DNA from: Hymenopellis radicata | Taxonomy: Eukaryota > Basidiomycota > Agaricomycetes > Agaricales > Physalacriaceae | Length of the DNA: 64,000 bases | Assembly: GCA_015501595.1 (NCBI GenBank) | Contig: JADNRX010000249.1 | Location: 17,977 to 81,976 of the forward strand | Reading direction: 5' to 3' | Shown: positions 33,359 to 47,360 of the stretch, in pieces | Layout: every line of letters begins with the position of its first letter | How positions within the stretch are numbered: the stretch's first letter is position 1 | Made by a program: the position numbers and the translations under genes | The notes under the pieces: generated by a model | Told to the model about the DNA's origin: nothing | Databases searched by the model: none | Seen by the model: the letters and a program-made list of their open reading frames with translations, nothing else

Positions 33359-35884
33359 TCAATACAAGTAACGGAAACCTTTCCGTTTTTCAATCGCCTG
33401 CTCATACGTGATTCCCTCTAAACGGGCGGCCTCCTCAACACGTTCTCGATCGACAACTGCCATCTGAGTTTTCTCATCTTCATCCATCTTTGCATTTGCG
33501 CGGATCAAATGTTGACGCATACCTGATTCGTGTTTAGTGTGAATGACAGAAACCGGAAGGTGTCACATACCGAAGGACAGCATAGAGCTGAGAACAAGCG
33601 CAGCGAGCGAAATTCCCATAGACTGATGATATCCTGGGCTCCACGCCGACTTCCAGGTGTACGAGCCGATACTGAAAATATGATCAGCAGGATGTTGTGC
33701 GCGTTGTTGTCGAGACAGCCATACAGATTTCCAAGGTTACCGATGCCATTAACGATACCGATTGCAGCCGCGCGTTTACTATTAAATGTCGACCATGAAG
33801 CTCCCAGCAGCGACAATAGGACTTACGCAGGTGGCCGTGCAATCGTGTTGGATACCCACACGAGTGTCATGGCGAAGCCTGCGTTCTTTCAATTCATGTG
33901 AGGACCTTTGTGAAGGATATCTATCACGTACCAACATAACCACAAGCCATCAAGAACAGCGACACGTATCGCCCGGCAGTGTTCATAGTCGACAACCCTA
34001 CAATATATCCGAGTATGACGCCCCACCACCAACCGGAGATATGGAAGAATCGCTCCCCAGTTCGATCTAAGGTGCTTCGGTAAAGGCGTTAAAGATAGAG
34101 AGCCCAAGGCCTACCGGCGTGCCATGCATTGAAACAGCAGACAATGGCAGAAAGGATCCACGGGGGCGCAGCCATTAAAAGTGTGACCGTCGTTGAGTAT
34201 CCAAGTGTTTGCGTTAGGCTACACCAAGTGGCCATGTTCAGTCAATGGCATACATCAGACGCGGCTACTCACGTCGGAAAGAAGTTGACGAAGCTCAATC
34301 CAAGAAGCTGCGCGGTGTTGAGTATGGCGAATATCCAGACGCGGATATCCTTGACTGCGAGAATAAGACCGTGCAACAAGCTGATTTCCCACTCGACGAT
34401 TAAGTTCAGCGAAATGCTCAAAATGGAGGACGCACGAATCGTCCGCGTGATCCTTGTCCGCTTCCCCAGTGTCGTCCGCAAGTCGTGCCTGGGCCAGCCG
34501 ACTTTCGTAGGATGACAGCCAGCGAGTATTGTTAGGCTAGCGCATTCAGATTAGGACGCGTTGAGATACAAACGATTGACACACGTAGTCGGGGAGAACC
34601 CACCTAAGGCGAACATTAGAAAATAGTCTTACTACAACAGGAAGACGAACATGGAAGCAAAACCTATTGTAACGGTGATTGCGCCCTAGCCCATGTAAGT
34701 TTCGTGACTGATACTTAATTCCAGCAGGACAGTACCTCAATGTAGAAAAGCCTGAACGAGCATCGTCGTAAGGCAACCAAAATGGGACGAAGCGACTAGT
34801 AGTGCAGCTCACCAACGCCACGCTCTGATGCCCTGTTTGCCCTCCATACCGGAAAGGATTCCAGCAGCCATCAACTTCAACCCAGGTGTCAGTCACCTTT
34901 GCGTTCCGAGTGGATGTCACGCACAGATCCAAAAGCGTTAGAGACCAATAATCCGGAATACAGGACTGCAGAACGGAAGGCTAGTTCCTGCGACGTTTCT
35001 TCGATGAACGCCGCGAAAATACTGAGGATGGAGGTACTGACTTTCTTCGTGTACCATCTAGAAAGAAGATAGATAGCTATCGATGGAGCCATATTCAACG
35101 CGCGTTCAAATGCGGCACTGAGAATGAGACGTACTTCCGGGATAGAAAGCAGCCTGTGTGACGCGTCTAAGTGACGGGCCATATGAAGGATAGACGACTC
35201 GATACCTACCTCGGGGATCCCAAGGAGTAGTCGGCAAGCAAGGATATGATCAAAGTTCTTCGTGACCTGCACGACCATTGAGTCAAATTGACGATTGAGA
35301 ACTATCTCCTCCTCCGAAGTAATCTTACCCCGGTGAGAGCACTTATAGTTCCCCAAACGACGACACATCCTCCGATGTATATCGACGGTCTTGAAATAAG
35401 CCCATCAGTGAAGGGCATGAGGATTCTATAAAGGAACGCGCGCACCTCTTGATATAGTTCAGAACCATATTCGAAGGAATCTGCGCGGTACAGTACGTCG
35501 CATACAGTGTCGACAGAAGAGTCGAGTATTGTATATCTTGTTAAACGTCCTCAGGTTTTACGTCGCCTTGAAGTGAACGGCATACCTGTAAGCCCAAGAT
35601 CTTCTTCTAATCCCTTCAACCTCGCAGTGGTGACCGCGTTTCTCTTCGATGAAGTCGTGGATAAGATTTACGCGACAACAAGGAGAACTCAGAACACTCA
35701 CGTCGATATAATTCATGATGTAGATAAGAAAAATCATGGGCAACACGCGCGCATCCAGCTTGCGCACGATCCTGCGCTCCGCCAGCAGACGCTCCGGAGA
35801 TCCTTTCTCGGGTAGGGGATCATCCTGATAAGCGGGCGCGTTCTCGTGGTGTACAATACCGTCGTCTTTTTCGTCGGCGGACAT
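33359..35884 (-). CDS. MFS permease, allantoate/anion:cation symporter type
   Basis: A twelve-helix major facilitator in the plasma membrane, probably importing a small organic anion such as allantoate, nicotinate or a vitamin; substrate uncertain. Start at 35884: MSADEKDDGIVHHENAP. The segment RRIVRKLDARVLPMIFLIYI and NYID|RNAVTTARLKGLEEDLG (joined across an intron) are typical of the Dal5-like group. Later come YATYCTAQIPSNMVLNYIKR, HILACRLLLGIPE, YLLSRWYTKK with ELAFRSAVLYSGLLVSNAFG, and SSWSTFNSKRAAAIGIVNGIG. The cytosolic tail is VDRERVEEAARLEGITYEQA, then KRKGFRYLY. Many short introns are present; exon borders in the middle third were not all resolved and frame damage there is possible. 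Confidence 0.8.
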
Positions 35885-36734
35885 GGGAAGAAAACGGAGG
35901 CAGAGAACGCCTTGCGCTGTCTGACTTTTAAACAATACACCAAGGCAGGGATATCAGAGGCTGATGACCTCCAGATGCGATATCTTGGGGCAGGAAGAAG
36001 AACCGTGTTACGATATGGCGCGTCAGCAGGTCAGGTATTTGCCTCCATGTAGAGTTTCCGCTTGGGCAGATGTCACCAGAGGGGTAGACTTGCTGCGAAC
36101 AGAGTGCATGTTCGAGTCAGGTGAGTGAGCGGGTGAGATGAAGCGGTCCGTGGATGCGATAATGGCGAGGGTGAGTATGTGGCTTCTCTATACGAACAGT
36201 CCCTTTATTCAAAATTTGAGATTCGTCGACTATGATCGTAGCGCCGCCTTTGGAGGCCCCAGTGGTACATTCAGAGAGGTAGTTGGCCGTCATCGCCATT
36301 TCCCGCTAGCCGTATCAAACCAGTTTCCACGACAGACGCCACACAGGATCGTCAAGGGCAGCCGAGAAACCGAGGGCGGAATGACGCGAGCGCAGAAACT
36401 GGAAGCCGACGAATTCGAATGATGATTGCTGCACCGTCGATGTCGTGGATATTCAATAGACTTCCGCTAAGTAGCTCAATAAATGCAGGAAAACGGTATA
36501 GAAGTACTTGTACGATTCGATTTCCGGGTTGGCCGCGCTATAGATGACATAGGCCGTTCAAAATCGACTCGTCGGTCAAGATGGTGTACAAAGCGGTGGC
36601 GTTGCAGCAGAGATATCAGAAAATCGGCAAAGTGCTAGAGGAGCTCCCGAATTTAGTCAACGTCCAGTATAGGGGCAGTCGCATCAATTCCCACGCTCTG
36701 CACTGCTTGCTCATCGTCTGCAACGACGACCACG
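35885..36734. other. Intergenic, nothing supported
   Basis: About 850 bp. Short open stretches on both strands (for example KAVALQQRYQKIGKVLEEL on plus near 36590) show no family and no splice structure. Presumed to hold the promoters of the MFS gene and the VPS68-like gene. Confidence 0.4.
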
Positions 36735-37383
36735 ATGTCTCTACCACGTTCCGACTACGACCCCCGCCGGGTCTGCATCAACCCATTTCCTGAATTCACG
36801 CTTGGAAAGCACCGCCGCACGGCCGGCGTTTATATTGCTGGAGCTCTTGTACGCCGTGTTCTACAGCCACCACGTCCAGCTCACTGACATTGTCGCCGTC
36901 TAGTTTGCCTTGGCCCACTGGACATTCCTGGATGCGGCCATTCTATCTGCCCACGCTAAGCCGGAATGGGGAGAGGCGCCGGTGCACGTAGCATTCGTCG
37001 ACTGGCTCCCGGGCTTGTCGTCGCTCCTTGGCTTCTTCATCGTCAACCTTATTGACAAGGACCGTATTCGGGGCGATGAAGGATTTGGGGACTCGCGCGC
37101 AGTGTGGAGCGCGCGGCTGTTCCTGTTTATTGGTTTCGCATTTATGGCTGGTGGTCTTGCTGGTAGTGTGGTACGTTTGCCCTTTGTGTCATGATTCACA
37201 CCGCTACATAATACTCAACAGTGTGTGTTGATTCTCAAATACATCCTCGGAAACTATCCGGACCAGTTCAACTACTATGGCTACGCGAATGTCTCGCAGA
37301 ATGTTGCCATGATGTTTGCGGGTATCGTGTTATGGATTGCTCAGAGTGCTAGTGGAGAATATGAATATAATCTGACCCTCTGA
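36735..37383 (+). CDS. VPS68: VPS68/TMEM50 (UPF0220) family membrane protein
   Basis: Three exons (36735-36848, 36904-37170, 37222-37383) encode 180 residues, close to yeast Vps68 (184). The N-terminus is MSLPRSDYDPRRVCINPFPE. Four hydrophobic segments follow: TAGVYIAGALFALAHWTFLD, WLPGLSSLLGFFIVNLI, ARLFLFIGFAFMAGGLAGSV and NVAMMFAGIVLWIAQSAS, in the order and spacing of the family. In yeast Vps68 acts with Vps55 in late endosome to vacuole transport. The start was chosen because the short first exon gives a complete first helix. All splice phases are consistent and there are no frame problems. Confidence 0.9.
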
Positions 37384-37946
37384 GTGCGTATTTCTTTCTG
37401 TTTGCTTTTTTATGGCTCATCGCTTTCTACTATGTAGCCTTCGTTGTGTATCTCTGTAATAACAGTAGCAACTGATAATGCTATCATGGAATGGACAAGA
37501 AACCTTGTGTCCTAATTCACTCTGTCCCATCTCAACTCGTTGCAAGGCCACATCTTCAAACAGTACGGGGACGGCTAGTTTAACACCACATCTCCACGCA
37601 TAGTTCGCACTTGGATACATAACGGTCTGTCCCTCTGTTGACCATTTTGGTAGACCTTTGGCTGATGAGTTCAGGAACAAAAAGATATCGCTCCCGGGCC
37701 ACCTGGTCAAACAGAATGACATACCGAGTATCTTGCAAGTTCTATTTTGTGTGAGTGCTTGTTACCATGCAAGTCAGGACCAGATTGCTGCACAAGATAC
37801 TTGTTGACCTCTGCTTTAAATACTTACTGCTCCAGCAGGACATGACCATTGCAACCGTAGCTTGAAAGGCGTGTTGCCGCGCATGTATTTCATCGGGCGG
37901 CGCGGTCGCGTCATTTGATAAACGTCATGACCCCTGCAGGCTGTTG
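37384..37946. other. Intergenic
   Basis: No supported gene. A minus-strand open stretch at 37417-37722 has no family or splice evidence. Confidence 0.4.
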
Positions 37947-37953
37947 TATATAA
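37947..37953 (+). promoter_or_regulatory. TATA box of the acyltransferase gene
   Basis: TATATAA about 55 bp before the ATG at 38003. Confidence 0.6.
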
Positions 37954-38002
37954 TACTCAGCGTTTCACGTACTCCCCATTTCTTCCTTGGTCGACGACCG
38001 CC

Positions 38003-39528
38003 ATGGTCGACACCGTCGTTCCAATCCCCACCAGGGAGCTAGCTGATCCGGTCGACGAGCTCATGATATATACATGTCTCATCGTACAGGGGCAGCTCGA
38101 CGTTGACGCTCTATCTGCTGCGCTCTCGAAGCTTGTCGACCACTGGCCAATCCTAGGTGCACGATTGCGCCGACGCGGAAAGGTTGGTCAACAGTCATTT
38201 TCTGCTACGTGAAACTTAAACGTCCCGGTTCCTCCTTAGGGCGGTTTGGAACGTTGTATTCCGCCACAGTTTTCCAAGGATCGTCCGCGTTTTACATTGA
38301 CTGTGGAGAAGCACGATACGCCTATTCCAGAGGCCGGTCTTCCTCCACGAGTCGCTGGCGTTCAGGCATCTATGGCGTCTCATCTTCATCTCTTCCTTTC
38401 CGACTCGAGCCCTCGCGTGACCTCCGACCTCTTGAAGAGAAAAGACGCGCCGATCATAAGCCTGCATATTAACGGCTTTACTGACGTGACATGCATTGGT
38501 TTTGGTATCCCTCATGCTGTTGTCGATGTGCCTGGGATGGGCAATATTCTACGAGCGTGGACGTCTGTTTTGGCTGGTGACTTCCTTCCCTCGCCACATG
38601 TCCAAGGAGATCCTCTCGCCAACTTTGGTGATCCTCTACCCAAGACAAAAGCAGAGATAAAAAAGCATAGGCAGGGAATGAAGGGTTCGTACCAGCTCTG
38701 GAATATCTGGCAAAAGCTTCGATATTATTCTTGGATCTTGGTACTGTTGATGTTGAACAAGGAGGTGGATAAGCTAGTCTTTATACCTCAACATGCAGTC
38801 GACAACCTGCTTCAGAAGGCTATGGAAGCGCAGAAGGAGAACAGTGAAGAGGCGATCCGGCTAAGCAAGAACGATATTCTCGTGGCCATCATAACAAAGG
38901 TACGTATTCTTTTTTTCTTGCTCTATGGAACCGCTTGCTGAATATCTTCATAGCTCTATCTATTCAATCGCTCGATAAACTCTCGGCCACTGACGGTCTC
39001 CCTTACCGCCACTCTACGTGGGCAGATTCCCGAATTGCCTAAAGACGAAGGGTCACGCTATATCCACAATGCTCACCTTCCTCTCTGTGCCCCCGCTTTG
39101 GCCATCAAAGATGCCAAAGACATGTCCATCACCGAGATTGCCCTCCATATTCGCCGCACCGTCATCGAACAGCGTACCCCCGAAGAACTTGCCAAAGTTG
39201 CGCCCTTGTTCAACGAGAGCGCTCGACGGAAGGATTTTCCGGCGTATTTTGATTGCACGGGATCGGGACACCATGTTACGAGCTGGGTCGCGGGAGGGTT
39301 TGGGAGTTTGGATTTTTCTCCTGCTGCAATCGGGGAGGGAGCGGCAAGGTGATCTTTGCGGGTGGCGAATCCAAGATACCGGGGAGCGACTTGGGATCGT
39401 CGATTTGCACTTTTGTGTTGAGTCAGGCGCCGACGGATTCGTTTGGCGAGGGCGGGTATTGGTTGAGTATGAGCGCTTTTCAGAGTGCATGGCCGAAGAT
39501 TGAGGAGTACATTGCGTCTTTGGTGTAG
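38003..39528 (+). CDS. BAHD-type acyltransferase-like protein, one apparent base missing
   Basis: Transferase family related to plant BAHD and fungal trichothecene-type acyltransferases; transfers an acyl group from a CoA thioester, acceptor unknown. The N-terminus (MVDTVVPIPTRELADPVDEL, then ALSKLVDHWPILGARLRRRG) matches the family. After the first intron (about 38181-38239) the HxxxD catalytic motif appears as IPHAVVDVPG. The C-terminal half has LTVSLTATLRGQIPELP and FGSLDFSPAAIG, and ends MSAFQSAWPKIEEYIASLV. The usual DFGWG motif is present only in weak form (GGFGSLDF). The frame breaks at GGGG 39332-39335; one added G reads AIGGGSGKVIFAGG and continues to the stop. A TATA box precedes it. 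Confidence 0.8.
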
Positions 39529-39775
39529 AGAGGTAGTACAGTAGTATAGGTTCTATGAGGATGGACATTTTTCACCCAACATAGCATTCATTTCCATTAA
39601 CAAGTATAGTACCGATAGTGCTAGTAGTCTTTCGTGTCACCCAAAACAATGAGTATAATTCGAACTATGAGAAGCGCCATCGCATTCAACATGAATGTCG
39701 TGTCCTGCAGCGCATCTGCGCATCTCTGTGATCACCTTTGATCGGAAATTCCCACGACTACTTCACTTTCTTACC

Positions 39776-41876
<2,101 letters not shown>

Positions 41877-41882
41877 CACGTG
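41877..41882. promoter_or_regulatory. CACGTG E-box upstream of the first RING-CH gene
   Basis: CACGTG sits 28 bp before the ATG in a block GCTGGCCGATCCTTCTCC shared with the tandem paralog, where CACGTG lies at 44521-44526. It is a possible bHLH/CBF1-type site. Confidence 0.4.
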
Positions 41883-41909
41883 CTGGCCGATCCTTCTCCT
41901 CCCACCCTC

Positions 41910-43571
41910 ATGTCTGCCCCGACAGTCCTGGACCTGCGGGTTCGTCTCTGCATTGAACGCCCGTCTACTGATACAAATCGCGTTCCAGCGTCGTACCTGC
42001 TTCGTCTGCCACACGATAGCACACTTTGAGCAGTGTGAGCGCTTATTCTGGTGTCACGGCGTCGCAGAGCTTAGTTGCACTGACAGGCCAGGACGGCCAT
42101 CCCGACGGATGGGTGCATCCGTGTAAATGCATATTGGTTGCGCATCAGGCGTGCGCGATATCGATGGTGGACTCGTTGCCGGGCAAGGGCGCTCAGCCGC
42201 GATGTCCGATATGTCGACATCCGTATGAGATTGAGAAGACGCGCTATGCGTCGTTGGAGCTGCTGAGACTGGGAAACCGGCTCTCGTTGACTGCAGGCAA
42301 GTTCTTGGTTTATGGTGCGGGTGGTGTTTTGTGTTTATACGCGGGAGAACGTAGGGTGTCCACTTGAGTAACAGGCTCTTCTCACGTTGATATAGGTTTA
42401 TTTAACATAATGCGACTTTGGGGGACGTACTCTCTAAAATCGGTCTTTGGCGAAACGTGTGGTTTTTCATTTCATCACTTGCAGAGGCTTCTGACTGTGT
42501 CATATAGAATCTTTGACATCCTACTAACTGACGACGTCTCCAACTGGTCGTGGTCGAATCGGCTCTTCATCCCCACCCTCTCATTACACGCCCTCTATAC
42601 CCAGCCGTCCCTCCGCCATCTCCTCAGCTGCATCCTCTGCTTCCCCTCCGAACCGCCCCTCCGCATCCGCAATCAACTCGTGCACAACGCGCTCCGCATC
42701 GACACCGGAAACCCGCTCGTCAACACCTTCACAACACCGTTCGACACTTTTACGCCTCGCTGGCCTCCGACGCCTGTGCAGTTCGGGGCGTGCATTTACC
42801 TCGCCCATCTGGCGTATGACCTTGTCACGATCCGCGCGCTACGATTGTCGTCATTGCTTCCAGGTTACACTTCAATGCTACTGGACGTGTACTCGCTTTC
42901 CGTCGTTTTCCGAGCGTGGCGGCGCGCGCGGAATGATGGTCAAGATGTTAGAGACCAGATTCAGGAGGTGATGGTAGACGATGGAGTGCCCGCGCCACTG
43001 GCAGCTGCTGCTCCCGCGCAACCACCACCTGCAGCAGCGCCAGAACCTGAACCGGCGCAAGTAAACGATGAACAGGAAAATAATATCTGGTGTCAACTGT
43101 TATTTCCTCTGATTGCGAGAGGAATGGGTGAAGTGTTGAAGCGCTCGGCTGGGTATTGCCATTGGCGGCCTGCTCAGCAGGTTCTGGGAATAAGATCCCC
43201 GATGAGGAGCATTGCGATAACTCTTAACACGGACATGCTGTCGGATGTGGACTATTGGGAGCGCTTCACCGTGTGGTTGTGGTCTGAGGCTGTCGATCCC
43301 GTTTGGTGTGTTACATTCTCTGGCCGAAGGCTACTTGATTCTAATGTAAAAGTAGGCTCCGGAATACACTTGGGTTGGGGCTGTTTTGTATTGTACGTGC
43401 GTTTGTTCATAGGTTTGTGCATACTGATTTGCTCTGCTTTAGACCAGAGACTGTGTGCATGCGTATCATGTACGGCTGAAGAAGAATGAGATCAAGAGTA
43501 GGAGGATTAGGAGCAGAAATTTCGAGGGCTTGGATCCTCGAGTGCTGGATTTAATACACCCGGTCACATAG
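41910..43571 (+). CDS. RING-CH (MARCH-type) membrane E3 ligase, tandem copy 1
   Basis: Exon 1 (41910-41939) encodes MSAPTVLDLR. The next exons form the RING-CH finger: RRTCFVCHTIAHFEQC, then GWVHPCKC, LVAHQACAISMVDSLP and QPRCPICRHPYEIEKT, giving C-x2-C ... C-x-C ... H-x2-C ... C-x2-C. The rest has hydrophobic segments (GKFLVYGAGGVLCLYAGER, QFGACIYLAHLAYDLVTI) and a Pro/Ala-rich loop (AAAPAQPPPAAAPEPEPAQ). The tail RDCVHAYHVRLKKNEIKSRR ends GLDPRVLDLIHPVT. MARCH-type proteins ubiquitinate membrane cargo. The first introns have clean GTTCGT and GTGAGC donors. A paralog follows 2,644 bp downstream. Confidence 0.8.
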
Positions 43572-44339
43572 CGATGTAAGGCTTTCACTATCTTGCTTTC
43601 TTAAACCTTCGATTGGCGCCACATGTAAGTGCTACGTGATGGCAACTTAATCAATATCCAGTGCTGGGTGGCCACAAGACGTGATAGGGAAGAAGGGGAA
43701 TCGTTCGTCGGACGATCTAATCGTGGGCACAACCCACCCTGCTGAGGAATCCCAAGTACGTCTCATCCATTTTCGTACTCAGGATTGAGATATTGAGACT
43801 GCAAGGTGGCCTTTAACATTATTCACAACATACACAGGTCCCTCGAAACTCAAAATTCGGTGGTCTCAAGAAAACTTCAGCCAGACTGAAATTTGCACAT
43901 AACTACATAGCCATAGCTGAAAATTACGGATGTCAGGCAAAGCGTGACGTGACCTATTCTCTAAGTAATGACCTATAGCGCGCGCGCGCAGAGAGAGAGG
44001 CGGGCGGAAGCGCGTTCGCTGCAGCGACATGTCGCAGTACCCGCCGACGAGTTGCTTGCCTCCATCCTCTCTGCAAGGCTCAAGCAGAGATGCAGACCGA
44101 GATGCAAGCTGACTTCTTGACGATGAGACGCATGGGTCCTCAATCTACAGGTTCGGTTCGTTTGAGTAGTATTTTCTTGTCTCCTCTTTTCCTTACTACT
44201 CAAGGCACTTGCCGCCACCTTACTAGTACAGTACTGTCGGCGAGGGCAGACATTGGTTTGCTATTATGTGTACTTACCTGGATACTCCATGTACATAGTC
44301 GATTCGTTTCAATGTGCCAGTCACAAACACGGCGGACAC
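43572..44339. other. Spacer between the RING-CH paralogs
   Basis: No gene supported. Its first 100 bp resembles the sequence after the second paralog (GGCTTTCA, ATTGGC, ACATGTAAG in both), so it belongs to the duplicated unit. A GCGCGC/AGAGAG simple run lies at 43978-43998. Confidence 0.5.
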
Positions 44340-44461
44340 ACCTTGGGCGATTACGTTCCTTACAATGTTACATATTGCATTCTCGATTGTGTCGACATGC
44401 GGGCGGGAGTAGTAATGTAAAGAAGCTGTATCATAGACCCTTGGCAACTGGATGCTTTCGA
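44340..44461 (+). pseudogene. Fragment of the ULA1 3' end
   Basis: Reads GDYVPYNVTYCILDCVDMRA, then GVVM and a stop, followed by a 3' flank with GAAGCTGTATCATAGACCC. The intact ULA1 gene at 48719-50295 on the other strand ends RQYVPQSGYCILDCVDMRTG, VVM, and has the same flank. Only the last 20-25 codons and the 3'UTR are present, so it is a displaced remnant. Confidence 0.85.
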
Positions 44462-44520
44462 TAGAATGTGTGGCCTGAGTTGAGCTCGCACTGCGCAGAC
44501 ACGCCTGCTTGACATTACGT

Positions 44521-44526
44521 CACGTG
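44521..44526. promoter_or_regulatory. CACGTG E-box upstream of the second RING-CH gene
   Basis: The duplicated counterpart of the site at 41877, 28 bp before the ATG. Confidence 0.4.
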
Positions 44527-44553
44527 CTGGCCGATCCTTCTCCTTCCACCCTC

Positions 44554-46212
44554 ATGTCTGCGCCGACAGTCCTGGACCTACGGGTTCGTCTCCGTATTAA
44601 ACGCCCGTCTACTGACACAAATCGCGTTCCAGCATCGTACTTGCTTCGTCTGTCATACGATAGCCCACTTTGACCAGCGTGAGCGCTTATTCTGGTGTCA
44701 CGGCGTCGCATAATTCAATTTTGCCAGGACAGGACGCCAATCCCGACGGATGGGTGCATCCGTGTAAATGCACATTAGTTGCGCATCAGGCGTGCTTGAT
44801 ATCGATGGTGGACTCGTTGCCGAAGAACGGTGCTCGGGCGCGATGTCCAATATGTCGACATCCGTATGAGATTGAGAAGACGCTGTCTGCGTCGCTGGCG
44901 CTGCTGAGACTCGGGAACTTGCTCTCGCTGACTGCGGGCAAGTTCTTAGTCTATGGTGCGGGTGGTGTTTTGTGTTTATACGCGGGAGAACGTGAGTCGA
45001 CTACTTGAATTTGAACAGGCTCTTCTCACGTTAATATAGGCTTCTTCAACATAATGCGACTTTATGGGACGTACTCTCTGAAATCATTCTGTGGCGAAAC
45101 GTGTGGTCTTCATTTCCCCCTTCGCATCGGCGTCTAACTACGTGATACAGACTTTTTGATATCCTATTAACCGACGACGTCTCCAACTGGTCGTGGTCGA
45201 GCCGTTTCTTCATCCCCATCTTTTCTTTACGCACCCTCCTCTCCACCCACCCGTTCAACTTCCGTCATCTCCTCAGCTGCATCCTCTGCTTCCCCTCCGA
45301 ACCGCCGCTCCCCATCCGCAACCAACTCGTGCACAACGCGCTTCGTATCGACACCGGTAACCCGCTCGTCCACACCTTTACAACACCTTTTGACACCTTC
45401 ACGCCGCGCTGGCCGCCCACACGCGTGCAGTTCGCGGCGTGCATTTACCTCGCCCATCTGGCGTATGACCTTGTCACGGTCCGCGCGCTACGAGTCTCGT
45501 CATTGTTTCCCGGTAACGCTGGACTGCTACTGGACATGTACTCGTTTTCAAACCTACTCCGGGCCTGGCGGCGCGCCCGGAACAACGGTCAAGATGTGAG
45601 AGAGCAGATCGAGGCGGTGATGGGAGACGATGCAGCGCCAGCTGCTCCTGCTCCCGCGCAACCACCACCACCCGCACCAGCAGTTGAGCCTGAACCGGCG
45701 CAAGTGGATGCGGCGAAGGCGACGGTCTGGTCTCAACAGGTCGTGTTCCTTCCTCTGATTGCGAGAGGAATGGGTGAAGTGCTGCGACGCTTGGCTGGGC
45801 ATTGGCGGCCTGCACAACATGTCCTTGGGATAAGATCTCCGATGACGAGTATTGGGATAACACTCAGCGTGGACATACTGACGGATGTGAATTATTGGAA
45901 GCGCTTCACTGTGTGGTTGTGGTCTGAGGCGCTAGATCCTGTTTGGTGGGCACATTCTCTTGCCAAAGTCTGCTTTATTCTGATGTAAAATGTAGGATTC
46001 GGAATACGCTCGGGTTGGGGTTGTTCTTTATTGTACGTCCGCATATTTATAGGTTGCTGCGTTACTCATTCATGATGTTACAGGCCAGAGACTGCGTGAG
46101 TGCGTACCATATGCGCCTGGAGAAGAGCGAGATCAAGAGTAGGAGAATTAGGAGCAGGAATTTCCAGGGATTGGATCCTCGAGTGCTGGATTTGATACAC
46201 CCGGTTACATAG
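44554..46212 (+). CDS. RING-CH (MARCH-type) membrane E3 ligase, tandem copy 2
   Basis: A paralog of the gene at 41910 with the same exon layout. It has MSAPTVLDLR, then RTCFVCHTIAHFDQR in the corresponding exon, GWVHPCKCTLVAHQACLISM and ARARCPICRHPYEIEKT, followed by the hydrophobic GKFLVYGAGGVLCLYAGER. The C-terminal part (RWPPTRVQFAACIYLAHLAY, the APAPAQPPPPAPAVEPEPAQ loop, VWLWSEALDPVWW) parallels copy 1. The tail RDCVSAYHMRLEKSEIKSRR ends GLDPRVLDLIHPVT. At the finger splice site copy 1 gains a Cys from the exon junction; copy 2 differs slightly there (CGTGTGAG instead of CAGTGTGAG), so one zinc ligand should be checked. No clear frame break. Confidence 0.78.
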
Positions 46213-47360
46213 CGATGTATGGCTTTCATTATCTTGGTTTTCTAACCATTGATTGGCACAACATGTAAGCGCTACGTGAAGCCAATATCAAGTGCAGAGC
46301 GCCCACGAGCCGAGAAGAGGATTCGTTTCGTTGGCCAAGGTCGAAAACGTGGAAGAGGCTGACCCAGAAACCACCGTCATGTCAAACGCCAGCACAACAA
46401 ACTCCCGATGTATCTGCCGAAATGGACATTAACTTCTCTGACAACCATTCAGGTCACAGATTACAATGTTGTATATTTGAGATAAAACACTGAATCTTGA
46501 ATTCCACTGACCAGGAGCATACCACAACAACTCTCTTACTTACAAGGAGGAGAGATCAATAATTGAAGCGGAATTCATCACCTACTAGTACAGATATCGG
46601 CATCCTCTTCTCTTCAACATGGCGTCCAGACGCGCTGCCTACTTCTGGTCTGCAAGATCAAGCTGCCCCCCCTTGCGTTGGCATCCAATCGCCTGTTGGA
46701 TCGAACAAGGTCTGTACGAATATCTGTGCCAATATTCTCAGCTTTTGAAGTCTCTTCCACTCAGCGATGAGAACCAACCAAGTGCAATAACAGACAGTAC
46801 TGATCACCAAAGATTACCAGTGAAGGGTGATATTTTGGGCCGCATCCAGCTTTCCAAGGCGGCACAATTGGTACAAAGCGCTTGAAACCCAAAAGGCCGT
46901 CAAAGCGATTCCTGCGGAAGCGTACAATAGACGTGTAAAACAGTAACTGACCGCAGGAGCCGCATACCATCAGGAATAGTGAAATATTACGAGCCGCGAC
47001 ATCCATCGAGGACGAGAGAGACAATAATGGAACCGAGCATGACGCGCCACGCCTTCACAAGTACGATCTGTGGATCAGTGTGAGATCATACATCGAAGCA
47101 ACGCGGGGAGCTGGAACCAGAATGCAGGCAGGCGAAATCGAGAACGGCATGAGGCTCGAGCATATATGAATTGAGAGACAACGAGACGAGTCGGACGCGA
47201 TGATGACGAGGGTGGGAAGAGACAAGAGTCTTTCTTTGACTCCCATCATCGATCGCGACAACGTCAACAATGCTAGTTTCTCCGTTATTGTCATGTCAGA
47301 AGCCAAACGATTCTCTTCCATGTCAGTGTATCCTCATTCAGATCTTACCATCTCACCGTC
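46213..47360. other. Intergenic, nothing supported
   Basis: The first 100 bp is the 3' flank of the RING-CH duplication. Two hydrophobic minus-strand open stretches (46761-47024, 47055-47321) do not form a coherent gene and are not called. Confidence 0.35.

Noticed and set aside
36117..36299. Minus-strand peptide beginning MAMTANYLSE, recalling the SDR C-terminus
   Set aside because: The similarity is limited to a few residues and does not continue.
46761..47321. Two hydrophobic minus-strand frames suggestive of a membrane protein
   Set aside because: They could not be joined by credible splice sites and no family was recognised.
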